A DNA stretch of 64,000 nt from Coprococcus_C sp934318045 (GTDB lineage: Bacteria; Bacillota; Clostridia; Lachnospirales; Lachnospiraceae), in assembly GCA_934318045.1 (NCBI GenBank), contig CAKREY010000012.1, positions 1 to 64,000 of the forward strand. The letters run 5' to 3'. Shown in pieces: positions 16,466-25,276 of the stretch. The position numbers and the translations under genes are program-made. The notes beneath the pieces are model-generated. The model did not search any database. It had not been told where the DNA came from and saw nothing but the letters and a program-made list of their open reading frames with translations. Positions within the stretch are counted from its first letter, which is position 1, and each line of letters opens with the position of its first letter.

Positions 16466-18553
16466 TTACAGCAGATCGGCGCGGAGCTTCTTGATTACCG
16501 CCAATGTCTTATTTCGGAGTTCCTCTGCCTCATACAGCTGCAACATAGAATTCTTGTCGAGTTTTGCATCGACAACTGCATTCAGCCAATCGTTCACATA
16601 TGTCTGGACATATTTTACATTTGCATCTGATTTATCCTTCAATGTCACAATGATATTGTTCAGATTCTCAATCACGGTCGGCTGCAAAGTCGTATTGTTC
16701 GTCGTTGCCTGTGCACCTTCGTCTGAAAGCTCAATTACTTTACCGGTCTTTGTGATAATGACTTTCTTGTTTGGAGAAGACTCTGTTCTGGATGAACTTC
16801 CACCCTTTCTGTCAAGCAGCTTTTCAACAACTTTAATCAGGCATACAACGCTATATGTAGCTTCCTCCGGTGTCTGTTCGTCATTGCCTTTGTCCTCAAA
16901 CTGATACCACAGCCACTCGGACTTCAAAAGCATCTCTTCCATCTTTGTATCCGAAAGCAGTTTCTGCAGATCTGCCTCCATAGCCGGGCCGGAATTCTTG
17001 CCGAAGAACTTGCCGCCGGTCTGTGGTGCTTCATTCTTCTTGTATTTTGCCGGAACAACAATCTCAGCATAGGTCTTGATGAGATGTTTCTCTGCTACCT
17101 TTGGATCATAATTGTTGTTGATGATATTCACTTTTCCACTGTTCAGACCATTTACGATCATATCTTCTGCCGTCATAAATACCAATGCTTTCTGACGGTC
17201 GTCAATCATCTGCTTGATCTCGTAATTTGTCTTGGACTTCTCCAAGATAGAGTTCTTACGAACCTTAAATGCCTTAATCTTCTCTTTCACGCTGAAGAAT
17301 AGTTTCAATAACGACGGATTCGCATTTACATAATTGCCAATCCATGTAAGCTCCACATACTGATGCTCGATCTTGTTGGAAATCTCATATACATTGTACC
17401 CATCAAATATAACATTTAAGGTTGTGTACAGAAGATCGAGAATCTCATATTTTTCTTCCCAGGACTTGTTCGAGTTATCCTGGTTTACAAGTGCCTTGAT
17501 TCCACACTCATGGAACACAAGGTTATACTCATATAAACCTTCAAAAATGTTTGTCTTATCGTTTAGTGCAGCACCGGCGCCAAGAATCTGAAGATTCTTC
17601 TTCATGTTTGGCTCGTTCTCGATATAGAGATATACCTTTCTCACAAAGGCTGATACTTCTGCAATCAGGGAATCGATACGCTTGTTGTAAATCTCCTGCT
17701 TGGAGATTGCATTGATCACGCTTCTGCTAAGCACCGTTGTATCGGCTGCAGAATTTGTATTGCGAATCAGTTCCTTGAAGCTTTCATAAACAGACATGTT
17801 ATCGATTGGAATATATTCTGCATTCAATCCATAGAATTCAAATGCCTTGTTATACTCTTTGCTATGAATATATGCATTGAATAAACCGATTGAGAACTGG
17901 ATCTTGTAATCATTTCCCACATGCGGATCTTCCACTACATAGTCAAACAGTACCTCCAGGTTATTCATATATGCATCAGAATTTGCATCGCCAACCGGAA
18001 GTCCCATCTCCATGAGAACATTGATCAGGTCAAGATAACCCATGATTGCCTTGTCAAAGTTCTTTGGACGGTCATCATCCTCTAAAATCTGGTAGCTTAG
18101 ATTGATCAGAAGCGGTGCAATCCGCTCGCCAATCAGCCGCATTGCATCTGAAAAATACTCTCTCTGGTAGAGATAAATCAGCCAGATACTATAACGATAG
18201 ATACCGGATGTGCTGATCGGGGCATCCACGTCACGCGGATCGATATCGCCATATACAAACTTGAACAATGGCTCAATCCACTCCTCAATCTCATACCGGC
18301 CGGTTGCTTTGATGTTCGTATCTACAAACTCGCCGAGCTCATACAGCTTTGTGCACTGTGCCTTGACATCATCATCAACCATCATGTTCTTCAAGTCAAA
18401 GTTGCTGTCTTTCAGGTAGTCAATTACCAATGCATAAAAGCCATCCTCTACCTGTTCATTCAAAAAACGAATGAGTAACCCTTTGTTATTCGATGCCGCA
18501 ATCGTCAGGACATTGCTGTCTGATCCTGCAGTAATATTTGCTGGTAATGCCAT
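16466..18553 (-). CDS. Large alpha-helical protein of unknown function
   Basis: About 695 residues, unrecognised. It has no signal peptide, membrane helix or nucleotide-binding motif. It is rich in predicted helix and in Asn, Asp, Lys and Tyr. Two helical halves are joined by a Lys/Gly/Ser-rich link near residue 545 (KKNEAPQTGGKFFGKNSG). A segment near 570-620 (LKSEWLWYQFEDKGNDEQTP then VVCLIKVVEKLLDRK) faintly recalls helical modules of HEPN type, but no RxxxxH motif is seen, so I do not claim this. Two in-frame ATGs compete. The second (18553) is 9 bases from AGGGGG and fits better than the first (18559), 3 bases away. It is a single-gene unit with its own promoter and terminator. Confidence 0.8.
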   Translation of the reverse strand: MALPANITAGSDSNVLTIAASNNKGLLIRFLNEQVEDGFYALVIDYLKDSNFDLKNMMVDDDVKAQCTKLYELGEFVDTNIKATGRYEIEEWIEPLFKFVYGDIDPRDVDAPISTSGIYRYSIWLIYLYQREYFSDAMRLIGERIAPLLINLSYQILEDDDRPKNFDKAIMGYLDLINVLMEMGLPVGDANSDAYMNNLEVLFDYVVEDPHVGNDYKIQFSIGLFNAYIHSKEYNKAFEFYGLNAEYIPIDNMSVYESFKELIRNTNSAADTTVLSRSVINAISKQEIYNKRIDSLIAEVSAFVRKVYLYIENEPNMKKNLQILGAGAALNDKTNIFEGLYEYNLVFHECGIKALVNQDNSNKSWEEKYEILDLLYTTLNVIFDGYNVYEISNKIEHQYVELTWIGNYVNANPSLLKLFFSVKEKIKAFKVRKNSILEKSKTNYEIKQMIDDRQKALVFMTAEDMIVNGLNSGKVNIINNNYDPKVAEKHLIKTYAEIVVPAKYKKNEAPQTGGKFFGKNSGPAMEADLQKLLSDTKMEEMLLKSEWLWYQFEDKGNDEQTPEEATYSVVCLIKVVEKLLDRKGGSSSRTESSPNKKVIITKTGKVIELSDEGAQATTNNTTLQPTVIENLNNIIVTLKDKSDANVKYVQTYVNDWLNAVVDAKLDKNSMLQLYEAEELRNKTLAVIKKLRADLL

Positions 18554-18593
18554 TGCCATATACCCCCTTGTAATTAAATTTCACTACCTCGAT

Positions 18594-18621
18594 TTTATAA
18601 CAAAATCGTACGGAAAGTCAA
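18594..18621 (-). promoter_or_regulatory. Promoter of the 695-aa orphan gene
   Basis: Minus strand TTGACT (18621-18616), 16-base spacer, TATAAA (18599-18594), about 40 bases before the start codon. Confidence 0.6.
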
Positions 18622-18628
18622 CCATCGT

Positions 18629-18670
18629 TTTGTCAATAGTATATAATTGGCATTGTGCATAATTGACAAA
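18629..18670. repeat. Inverted repeat upstream of the orphan gene promoter
   Basis: TTTGTCAAT (18629-18637) and ATTGACAAA (18662-18670) are perfect 9-base inverted repeats 24 bases apart. They lie just upstream of the -35 box and downstream of the MutS-like gene. Possible operator; both arms also contain TTGACA-like -35 hexamers. Confidence 0.5.
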
Positions 18671-18737
18671 GCTTTTTCGACAAATCCGTATCGTTTTTTT
18701 ATTTATTTTGTACAATTCTGTACCCGCCGGGATGAAG

Positions 18738-20618
18738 CTATAACACGGTCGGCATCGTGCCTGGATTTTGTTCCTGCTCCACGTCAAATCCAGCCATCCG
18801 GAGGATTGCCCGCGCATTGGTTGTCGTACATCGTCCATCACGGATCCGGTAATCAAATTTCAATTCATCGCCCTCATAGTATTCCTGGAAATGATAATTC
18901 TCCGCCGGTGTGCCACGCTTGTCCGTGATGCTGCAAAGTTCAAAATCATGTGTAGATACAACCGTCATGCAATTTTTACCGGCAAGCGTCGTGATTACCT
19001 CCTTTGCTCCTACAATCCGGTCTGCCGAGTTTGTCCCTTTAAAAATCTCGTCAATCAGACAGAGCATCGGCTTATTTTCTTTGCGATAATCTGCCATCTC
19101 CTTGATCCGAAGAATTTCAGCATAAAAGGTTGAGATTCCATGTGCCACATCATCGCGGACACGCATAGATGTGAAAAGCTTCATATACGATGCACGCAGA
19201 CGCCCCGCGCACACAGGTGCCCCGAGATACGCGAGCACAAGGTTGACCGCGATTGTCCGTAAAAAGGTTGTCTTCCCGGACATATTCGATCCGGTAATAA
19301 TCGTAATCCCGGATTTCAGCGTTACACTGTTTGCCTGTGCCGTATCGATGGCAAGTAATGGGTGATATAAGTCTTCCCCTGACAATATAACTCCGGTCTC
19401 CTTCCCGCCTTGTTCCTGACTTTCATATAAGACTTCACTTTCCCCGGTTTTTCGCACCATGCCAAGCACAGCAAAACTGAGCAGTTCCTCCATCTGTGCA
19501 ATCATATCCGAGCAGCCTGCCACATTCTGTCCATATTTTCTTTTCCAGCGTGTGACAACCGCCGCAAGCTGATAATCCCACAGGAAAAAGCCACACAGAA
19601 TCTGATGTACAAGCGGATTGAATGAAATATTGTATGCCTGGCTAATTGTCTTTAACTTCCGGAACGCCATCCAGGCACCTTCGCTGCCACCCGTTTTTTT
19701 CTGCATCGACACAAGTAGTCCGCTTTTAAATTTAGAGAGTGCAAGCAACGACAGCATTGCTGTATATTCCCCGCTGACGGCACTTGCATAATATGCAGGC
19801 AGGATGACTTCATCCGTTTTTACCTTTGTTAACCAGGAAAAAACAAGCAGAATCAAAAAACCGGCAAGCGGATATCCGTACGAGATTGCTCCACCCATGC
19901 ACAAAACAAGACTTACAAGCTCTGCCGCCGGCAGCACGATCCGCGCTATGTGAGCAAATACCGGGAGTTTACCCTGCCTGCCATCTGCGCAGAACTGTTC
20001 GAATTTCTCAGCATCAAACTTTCCCTGTTCTTCTTCCAGGCGTCTTCCCGCAGTTTCAAATTCAACCGCAAATTCCGGATGGCCTGCGAGTTCCATGATC
20101 GCAGCATACCGTTTTTCCCGTTGTTCTTCATCCACATACCGCGTCGTAAGGCTTTCCGCAAACTTTACTTTTCCCTTCTCTGTATGACATACAGAAAGCA
20201 TCTGGTACAAGGAATTTTCGCCGAGGAGATCAATATCTTCTGCCACGCAGTCTGATTCCTTTTTATACGTCGTTCCGTTCTCATCAAATTTGCGCCATGC
20301 ATCCGAATATCTGGCAGTATACCGCTTGCACACTTCCCATTTATCTGTGAGGAGCTGCTGCCGCTCTGCCACCACGCCATGCCACCGGACGAGTGCCACA
20401 AAACCAGCTAAAAGCAGCAGTCCAAGCACGGTAAGCACAGGGGCATACGATTTTTCTTTTTCCGTGATTCCGATGATAACACCGGCCGCGCCAAGCAGAA
20501 ATGTCACGATCCGGAACGTCGAGATTCTCGAGAAAAGTCTGTCCGCCTGATTTTTTTTTGCTTCATATTCAAGCTGCCATGTCTGAAACTGTTTTTGGTA
20601 TTCATTTACTGTTTTCAT
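18738..20618 (-). CDS. Membrane-associated MutS-related ATPase
   Basis: About 626 residues. The C-terminal third is a MutS-family ABC ATPase: Walker A TGSNMSGKTTFLRT (about 445), the GISTFYAEILRI region, Walker B PMLCLIDEIFKGTN, and the switch His in VVSTHDFEL. The front lacks the mismatch-recognition and connector domains of MutS1. Instead it has hydrophobic segments near 40-85 and 225-265, which suggest membrane insertion, with MutS-like core helices between. This type is widespread in Firmicutes and often annotated as MutS, but a mismatch-repair role is unlikely. The start is taken at 20618 after GGGGAAG; an ATG six codons upstream is possible. It overlaps the small gene upstream by 17 bases. 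Confidence 0.85.
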   Translation of the reverse strand: MKTVNEYQKQFQTWQLEYEAKKNQADRLFSRISTFRIVTFLLGAAGVIIGITEKEKSYAPVLTVLGLLLLAGFVALVRWHGVVAERQQLLTDKWEVCKRYTARYSDAWRKFDENGTTYKKESDCVAEDIDLLGENSLYQMLSVCHTEKGKVKFAESLTTRYVDEEQREKRYAAIMELAGHPEFAVEFETAGRRLEEEQGKFDAEKFEQFCADGRQGKLPVFAHIARIVLPAAELVSLVLCMGGAISYGYPLAGFLILLVFSWLTKVKTDEVILPAYYASAVSGEYTAMLSLLALSKFKSGLLVSMQKKTGGSEGAWMAFRKLKTISQAYNISFNPLVHQILCGFFLWDYQLAAVVTRWKRKYGQNVAGCSDMIAQMEELLSFAVLGMVRKTGESEVLYESQEQGGKETGVILSGEDLYHPLLAIDTAQANSVTLKSGITIITGSNMSGKTTFLRTIAVNLVLAYLGAPVCAGRLRASYMKLFTSMRVRDDVAHGISTFYAEILRIKEMADYRKENKPMLCLIDEIFKGTNSADRIVGAKEVITTLAGKNCMTVVSTHDFELCSITDKRGTPAENYHFQEYYEGDELKFDYRIRDGRCTTTNARAILRMAGFDVEQEQNPGTMPTVL

Positions 20619-20814
20619 GTTTTTTTGCTTCCCCATTTTCTTCTTTTTTTCTAGTAATCACCATCTTAAAAACGACAGCCACAAAAACAACCGCTGCGAT
20701 AATACTCAGGATTCCCAATGTAGTCTGCTTCAAAACAATCAATGCAATACCTACCATTGCGATCAAACCCGCACAAGTAAGAAAATTTTTTTCTGTTTCT
20801 TTCAAATTCTTCAT
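20602..20814 (-). CDS. Small two-helix membrane protein
   Basis: 70 residues starting MKNLKETEKNF. Two closely spaced hydrophobic segments (about 10-27 and 29-48) are followed by a charged tail rich in Lys and Glu (TRKKEENGEAKKHENSK). No family recognised. GAGGTAGAGG precedes the ATG at 20814; earlier in-frame ATGs lack such a site. Its end overlaps the start of the MutS-like ATPase, which implies translational coupling and a shared function at the membrane. Confidence 0.7.
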   Translation of the reverse strand: MKNLKETEKNFLTCAGLIAMVGIALIVLKQTTLGILSIIAAVVFVAVVFKMVITRKKEENGEAKKHENSK

Positions 20815-21048
20815 ATCCTCTACCTCGTATCTTTCTATTGACAGTTTGACAGGTGTTTTTATAACCGCCACGTAGCCTGTCACGTTTTCATGCGACATCT
20901 TCCGCCCCATTTTCATGTGCATGATCTGCTTCTTAGTCTACCATATCACGGAATGCATAGCAAAGAAATAATTCTAAACTTTCTGTGAACCGCAGATTTT
21001 TATTTGCTTTTTATTTATGCATGTATTAGAATAGTCTGTATCTAATTG

Positions 21049-21057
21049 TGGTAAAAT
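21049..21057 (+). promoter_or_regulatory. Extended -10 promoter of the small acidic protein gene
   Basis: TGGTAAAAT, an extended -10 element, about 30 bases before the start codon. No good -35 is seen. Confidence 0.4.
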
Positions 21058-21087
21058 ATTGAAAAGGACGGAAAAGGAGAGTCAATT

Positions 21088-21426
21088 ATGAGTAAGTTTT
21101 TTAAAGGTCTCGTAAAATTTACAGTTGCTGCCGCTGCGGTCGGTGGCGTATGCTATGCATTCAAAGACAAGATCAAAGGATCTAAGGTATATCAGGACAA
21201 TCACGTGGACGAGAAGATCAGCAAAGTGAAGACAACCATCAAGGACAAGATGCCAAAGATCTTTGACAACGAAGATGATATCGAGGAAGATGATTTGTTC
21301 GCAGATGATCTCGATCTGGAGATGGAGGATGCAAACCGGGATTATGTTACGATCAATCCGGATGATTCTGACAACTCTGAGGATGCAGATGCGAAAGGAA
21401 AAGCCGAGGATACAGATGCGGAATAA
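21088..21426 (+). CDS. Small acidic protein with one N-terminal hydrophobic segment
   Basis: 112 residues. Residues 1-25 (MSKFFKGLVKFTVAAAAVGG...) form a single hydrophobic helix that could anchor the protein. A basic stretch follows (KDKIKGSKVYQDN...), with heptad-like KISKVKTTIKDKM. The C-terminal half is strongly acidic (DDIEEDDLFADDLDLEMED). No family recognised; it loosely recalls YtxH-type stress proteins, but that is not a firm match. AAAGGAGAG precedes the ATG. Monocistronic, with a strong terminator. Confidence 0.75.
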   Translation: MSKFFKGLVKFTVAAAAVGGVCYAFKDKIKGSKVYQDNHVDEKISKVKTTIKDKMPKIFDNEDDIEEDDLFADDLDLEMEDANRDYVTINPDDSDNSEDADAKGKAEDTDAE

Positions 21427-21481
21427 TGACTGACGGCACATCCGGTTATATTTCAGACGTAACAACTCACATTAAAAAAAC

Positions 21482-21527
21482 AAAAAGTTCGATGAGACAG
21501 TGATTGTTTCATCGAACTTTTTATTTT
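21482..21527. terminator. Bidirectional terminator between the acidic protein gene and aroA
   Basis: An 18-bp stem (AAAAAGTTCGATGAGACA with TGTTTCATCGAACTTTTT, one G-U) and a 5-base loop. T-runs follow on both strands (TTATTTT on plus, GTTTTTTT on minus). Confidence 0.88.
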
Positions 21528-21598
21528 GCCGCAAATCGTAATCCATGTCATGTAATGGCTTTGCACGCTTGATCTATCTGTTTATTGGTCTGTCCGGT

Positions 21599-22879
21599 CT
21601 ACCGTTTCACCAGTTTGCGCATATCTTCATAAAATCCCGGATACGAAATATCCACACATTCTGCACCGGTGATTTCTGTCTCCCCATCTGCGTTCATCGC
21701 GGCAATCGCAAAGCTCATCGCCACACGATGATCGAGATGACTGTCGATCACCGCGCCATGCAGCGGCTTTCCACCACGGATAATCATGCCATCTTCCGTT
21801 GCCTCGATATCTGCACCCATCTTCTTCAGATTATTTACCATCACATCGATCCGGTTTGATTCCTTTACCTTCAGTTCTGCCGCATCCTTAATGATGGTTT
21901 CTCCTTGTGCAAAACAGGCGAGAATCGCGATCGCCGGAATTTCATCAATCAGGGTTGGTATCACTTCGCCACCAACGACGCAGCCTTTCAGATCGGATGT
22001 ACGAACGGTCACATCCGCCGTCGGCTCTCCGATTTCTCCGGATGTCTTTTCCACAGTCACGTCTGCGCCCATATCCGAAAGTACCCGCAGGATGCCATCC
22101 CGTGTCGGGTTGATACCTACATTTTTCACGGTTACACAGCTATTCGGCGTAATCGCAGCCGCCACAAGGAAATACGTGGCAGAAGAAATATCACCCGGCA
22201 CAATCACCTTCTTCGCATACAGTTCCTCTGCCGGTTTCACATACACGGTCTTTCCTTCCGTACGGATATCCACGCCGAATTCTTCGAACATCAGCTCGGT
22301 GTGATTCCGGCTTACCTCCGGTTCTGTCACCGATGTCTCGCCATCCGCATAAAGTCCCGCAAACAAAATCGCCGATTTCACCTGTGCCGAAGCAACCGGC
22401 GAATCATAGTGAATTCCGCGCAGGTTCGTGCCATGAATCTCCAGTGGTGTGCAATCATTTCCACGCAGACTCCGGATATCTGCTCCCATCTTAGAAAGTG
22501 GCGTGATAATCCGTTTCATCGGACGTTTCTGAATCGACGCATCACCATTCACTGTCGATACAAATGGCTGTGCCGCAAGGATTCCCGACATCAGACGTGT
22601 TGTCGTGCCGCTATTTCCGACATCCAGCACAGAATCCGGTGCCAGCAGGCCACGCAAGCCTCTGCCATGCACCAGCACTTTATCTCCGTTATTTTCGATC
22701 TCGACACCCATCTTGCGAAAACAGGCAATCGATGACAGGCAGTCCGCCCCCTGCAGGAAGCCCTCTACCTCCGTATTCCCCTTCGCAATCGAGCCTAGCA
22801 TAATACTTCTGTGTGAAATGGACTTATCGCCCGGTACCGTCACTTCGCCGGAAAGTCCATGGATTCTTGATAATTTCAT
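21599..22879 (-). CDS. aroA: 3-phosphoshikimate 1-carboxyvinyltransferase (EPSP synthase)
   Basis: 426 residues, the sixth step of the shikimate pathway, joining shikimate-3-phosphate and PEP. Seen: VPGDKSISHRSIMLGSIAKG (substrate-binding Lys and Ser), the NSGTTTRLMSGIL loop that binds PEP, SAQVKSAILFAGLYADG, and IDEIPAIAILACFAQG with the catalytic Asp, ending with LDHRVAMSFAIAAM. The start is the ATG at 22879, where the family begins; the ribosome site is weak. It follows the zinc-ribbon protein gene by 16 bases, so both likely come from the promoter at 24263-24291. No other aro genes are adjacent. Confidence 0.95.
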   Translation of the reverse strand: MKLSRIHGLSGEVTVPGDKSISHRSIMLGSIAKGNTEVEGFLQGADCLSSIACFRKMGVEIENNGDKVLVHGRGLRGLLAPDSVLDVGNSGTTTRLMSGILAAQPFVSTVNGDASIQKRPMKRIITPLSKMGADIRSLRGNDCTPLEIHGTNLRGIHYDSPVASAQVKSAILFAGLYADGETSVTEPEVSRNHTELMFEEFGVDIRTEGKTVYVKPAEELYAKKVIVPGDISSATYFLVAAAITPNSCVTVKNVGINPTRDGILRVLSDMGADVTVEKTSGEIGEPTADVTVRTSDLKGCVVGGEVIPTLIDEIPAIAILACFAQGETIIKDAAELKVKESNRIDVMVNNLKKMGADIEATEDGMIIRGGKPLHGAVIDSHLDHRVAMSFAIAAMNADGETEITGAECVDISYPGFYEDMRKLVKR

Positions 22880-22895
22880 AATGTTCTCGCTTTCT

Positions 22896-24227
22896 TTAGT
22901 AATATTCCGCATCAACTTCCGGGCATATCTCCCAGATATCTTCCTCTTCATCTTCTCCGACAATATAGATATATACGGTAGCATAAGAATTTATTTCAAA
23001 CGCAAAATTCTTTGCACCATTTTCGGTATATTTGACCTCCGGAAGTTTCTCCCCGATATTGGATTTGATTTCTGCTGCAACGTCGTCCGGCAGCTCCGCC
23101 AGCCCTTCCTCGGTCACATAAATCAGCTGATTGCTGTAATTCTCGACCAATTCTGTGTATATCCGCTCAGATCCAAGTGAGGTTTCAACTGCGGTCTTGA
23201 TTATCTTTGCCGAAGAAATATCCTGTGATTTCAAGGATTTTCCCATATATTGATCCAATGATGGCAATACAGCACCTTCCACCGGCGGAATCACATACCA
23301 CTGATCTTCGTATTTATATAAAATCGCGCAGTCTGCATAAAGGTCGGCACTGTTGTAAGTACCGGAAATATCTTCGTAAGCAACCGTCGCCTTCACTGAC
23401 ACGTCAAACGAAAGATCTACCAGATACATATCATCCGGATCAATATTATACATAGCAAGTGCAGCCTCAAATTTCGCTTGCACTTCATCAACGGTAATTC
23501 CATCCTCGCCTGTTCCATCCGAAATCAGTTCTTCTATCGTTGTGTCAACTCCCGCCTTTTTCAACTGACCATTCATGTATTTAAAATATTTTGCTGCATC
23601 AAATGCTTCTATATCTTTTACTTTGATATTTGAGAATCTGATTTTCGCATCATCCAGTGTATTTTGCAATTCATAGTTATATAATCCATAATCCAGACTT
23701 TCCTCAAAATCATCAAAGTCATATCCATCGCCATAATCGTCAAGCAGGCGCGCGAGGAGATTTCTAGGTACTGTACGATACAGCACACCCTTTACATCTT
23801 TCCGCTCAATCTGCATCGCATAATTCTCAAGTGTTTTCTGCGCAGTTCGTTTTGTCAGTTTTCCCGCGAAAAAGATCAGCCACACTGCAAGAAATGCAAT
23901 TACAGCCACAGCAACGCTGACGATAGGAATAACGATCTTCTTTTTGTCGATTTCCTTCTTCTGTTTTGGCTGCTTCTCCGGCATGTATCCTCCCTGCATA
24001 CCCGGCTGATTCATCGGCATGTATCCTCCCTGCATACCCGGCTGATTCATCGCTGCGTATCCTCCCTGCATACCCGGCTGATTCATCGCTGTGTATCCTC
24101 CCTGCATGCCCGGCTGATTCATCGGCGTGTATCCTCCCTGCATGTCCGGCTGCAAATTCGAACCACAATAAGGACATACCTGCACATAATCTTCTAATTG
24201 TGCACCACACATATTGCAATTTTTCAT
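22896..24227 (-). CDS. Zinc-ribbon membrane protein with tandem MQGGY-type repeats
   Basis: 443 residues. An N-terminal zinc ribbon (CNMCGAQ ... CPYCGSN, residues 3-25) is followed by about five 11-residue repeats of the form MQGGYxxMNQPG (28-83), a Lys-rich stop (KQPKQKKEIDKKK), one membrane helix (about 95-117) and a 325-residue extracytoplasmic region. The latter starts RTAQKTLENYAMQIERKDVK and is acidic and otherwise unrecognised. This order (cytoplasmic zinc ribbon, linker, helix, outer domain) recurs in many Firmicute sensor-like or envelope proteins of unknown role. GGAGGAGCAAGG precedes the ATG at 24227. It is co-transcribed with aroA. Confidence 0.85.
   Translation of the reverse strand: MKNCNMCGAQLEDYVQVCPYCGSNLQPDMQGGYTPMNQPGMQGGYTAMNQPGMQGGYAAMNQPGMQGGYMPMNQPGMQGGYMPEKQPKQKKEIDKKKIVIPIVSVAVAVIAFLAVWLIFFAGKLTKRTAQKTLENYAMQIERKDVKGVLYRTVPRNLLARLLDDYGDGYDFDDFEESLDYGLYNYELQNTLDDAKIRFSNIKVKDIEAFDAAKYFKYMNGQLKKAGVDTTIEELISDGTGEDGITVDEVQAKFEAALAMYNIDPDDMYLVDLSFDVSVKATVAYEDISGTYNSADLYADCAILYKYEDQWYVIPPVEGAVLPSLDQYMGKSLKSQDISSAKIIKTAVETSLGSERIYTELVENYSNQLIYVTEEGLAELPDDVAAEIKSNIGEKLPEVKYTENGAKNFAFEINSYATVYIYIVGEDEEEDIWEICPEVDAEYY
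23984..24150. repeat. In-frame 33-bp tandem repeat, about five copies
   Basis: On the plus strand the unit begins GTATCCTCCCTGCATACCCG and continues GGCTGATTCATCG plus variable bases. It encodes MQGGYxxMNQPG inside the zinc-ribbon protein. Copies are nearly identical, so copy number may vary between strains. Confidence 0.85.
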
Positions 24228-24262
24228 CCTTGCTCCTCCCGATTTTCCATTTTGCTGCTTGT

Positions 24263-24291
24263 ATTTTATCATAACTCAAACATGATAACAA
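24263..24291 (-). promoter_or_regulatory. Promoter of the zinc-ribbon protein-aroA unit
   Basis: Minus strand TTGTTA (24291-24286), 17-base spacer, TAAAAT (24268-24263) with an upstream TGA, an extended -10. Confidence 0.65.
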
Positions 24292-24292
24292 T

Positions 24293-25276
24293 TTATGGAT
24301 TACATTTTTTGCACGGAGTATATCCCATAGTTTCCAGCTCTTCCACAGTTCCTTCGTAGGTCTGCTTGTTTGCCTCTTTCATCTGACTTACGCTGGAGCA
24401 GGTCGGCCGATGAATCTTCTTTGTGTTTGTATTCAGGATATAAGTCCGGGATGTCTGATTTGAGCTGTTCTGCGTTTCTTCCGTGTTTTCCACCGTCTGA
24501 GCATCTGCCCGGCTGCTCTTTGTGTTTTCTAACGCCCCGGTGGCCGCTCCATCTGCTTCGTGGCTTGCTCCATCTGCATAGTCAATCACAATGCCCGGCT
24601 GCACATTATAGCAATATACATGAAAGCAGATTCCTGCTCCTGCATCCTCGACGGACCAGCCCTCCATCTCCACACCGGAAGCAACCAGATTATCTCCGTC
24701 AAAAATTGGTGTCACACGGTATAACACATGATTTCCGGTCTGATTCACGTAGTCATTGACCATCTCTTCAAACGGAAGCATCCCCTCGATATTTAAGTAT
24801 CGTGTTCCGGTGATCAGATTCTTCTCATTTGCATTTTCACCGGCCAGACAATATGCAATCAGATGGCAGCGGTTGTAGAGATAATTTCCGTCAATCAGAT
24901 CATTGTATTTTACGGTATGCCAGCCGCTTGGGCGGACATTTCCGATTGCGTCCCGTTCTTCCGTCGGCTGAATCTTTGGACAGATATTTGCATATGCCTG
25001 CCCGCAGCGTCCAAGTGAATCCAAATTACTATAGGTTTCAAACGCCTCGGTGTTTTTCTTTTCATCCTCCGTAAAATCCGGAATGTTTTTTTCAAGCTGG
25101 GTATATGGCGTTCCATCGTAACCCGGAACGTCAGGATTCTTCGTTATATCCTGCACTTCTATGGCAGTCGCGGTCGCATCATCCGCGGTGGTCTGCCCGA
25201 CCGCGCATCCGGCTAGTGAAATTGCAATGACCAGACAGGCTATCATATAGTTCCGTGTTTTTTTAATCTTTTTCAT
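24293..25276 (-). CDS. Secreted lipoprotein DNA/RNA non-specific endonuclease
   Basis: 327 residues. The signal peptide ends in a lipobox (AISLAGC, Cys about 23), so the mature protein should be lipid-anchored outside the cell. The nuclease region (about 85-240) has the His-Me finger pattern of EndA-like enzymes: NRCHLIAYCLAGENANEKNL and GTRYLNIEGMLPFE, with NRCH in place of the classic DRGH. A Ser/Thr/Asp-rich linker follows, then a Cys domain (HRPTCSSV ... PCKKCNP), a small metal-binding tail found on several surface proteins. Roles could be DNA scavenging or uptake; which is unknown. The start at 25276 follows GGAGAG. Confidence 0.85.
   Translation of the reverse strand: MKKIKKTRNYMIACLVIAISLAGCAVGQTTADDATATAIEVQDITKNPDVPGYDGTPYTQLEKNIPDFTEDEKKNTEAFETYSNLDSLGRCGQAYANICPKIQPTEERDAIGNVRPSGWHTVKYNDLIDGNYLYNRCHLIAYCLAGENANEKNLITGTRYLNIEGMLPFEEMVNDYVNQTGNHVLYRVTPIFDGDNLVASGVEMEGWSVEDAGAGICFHVYCYNVQPGIVIDYADGASHEADGAATGALENTKSSRADAQTVENTEETQNSSNQTSRTYILNTNTKKIHRPTCSSVSQMKEANKQTYEGTVEELETMGYTPCKKCNP

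Noticed and set aside
23984..24150. Could the regular 33-bp repeats be a CRISPR array?
   Set aside because: The units abut without spacers and are in frame with a protein; period 33 equals 11 codons.
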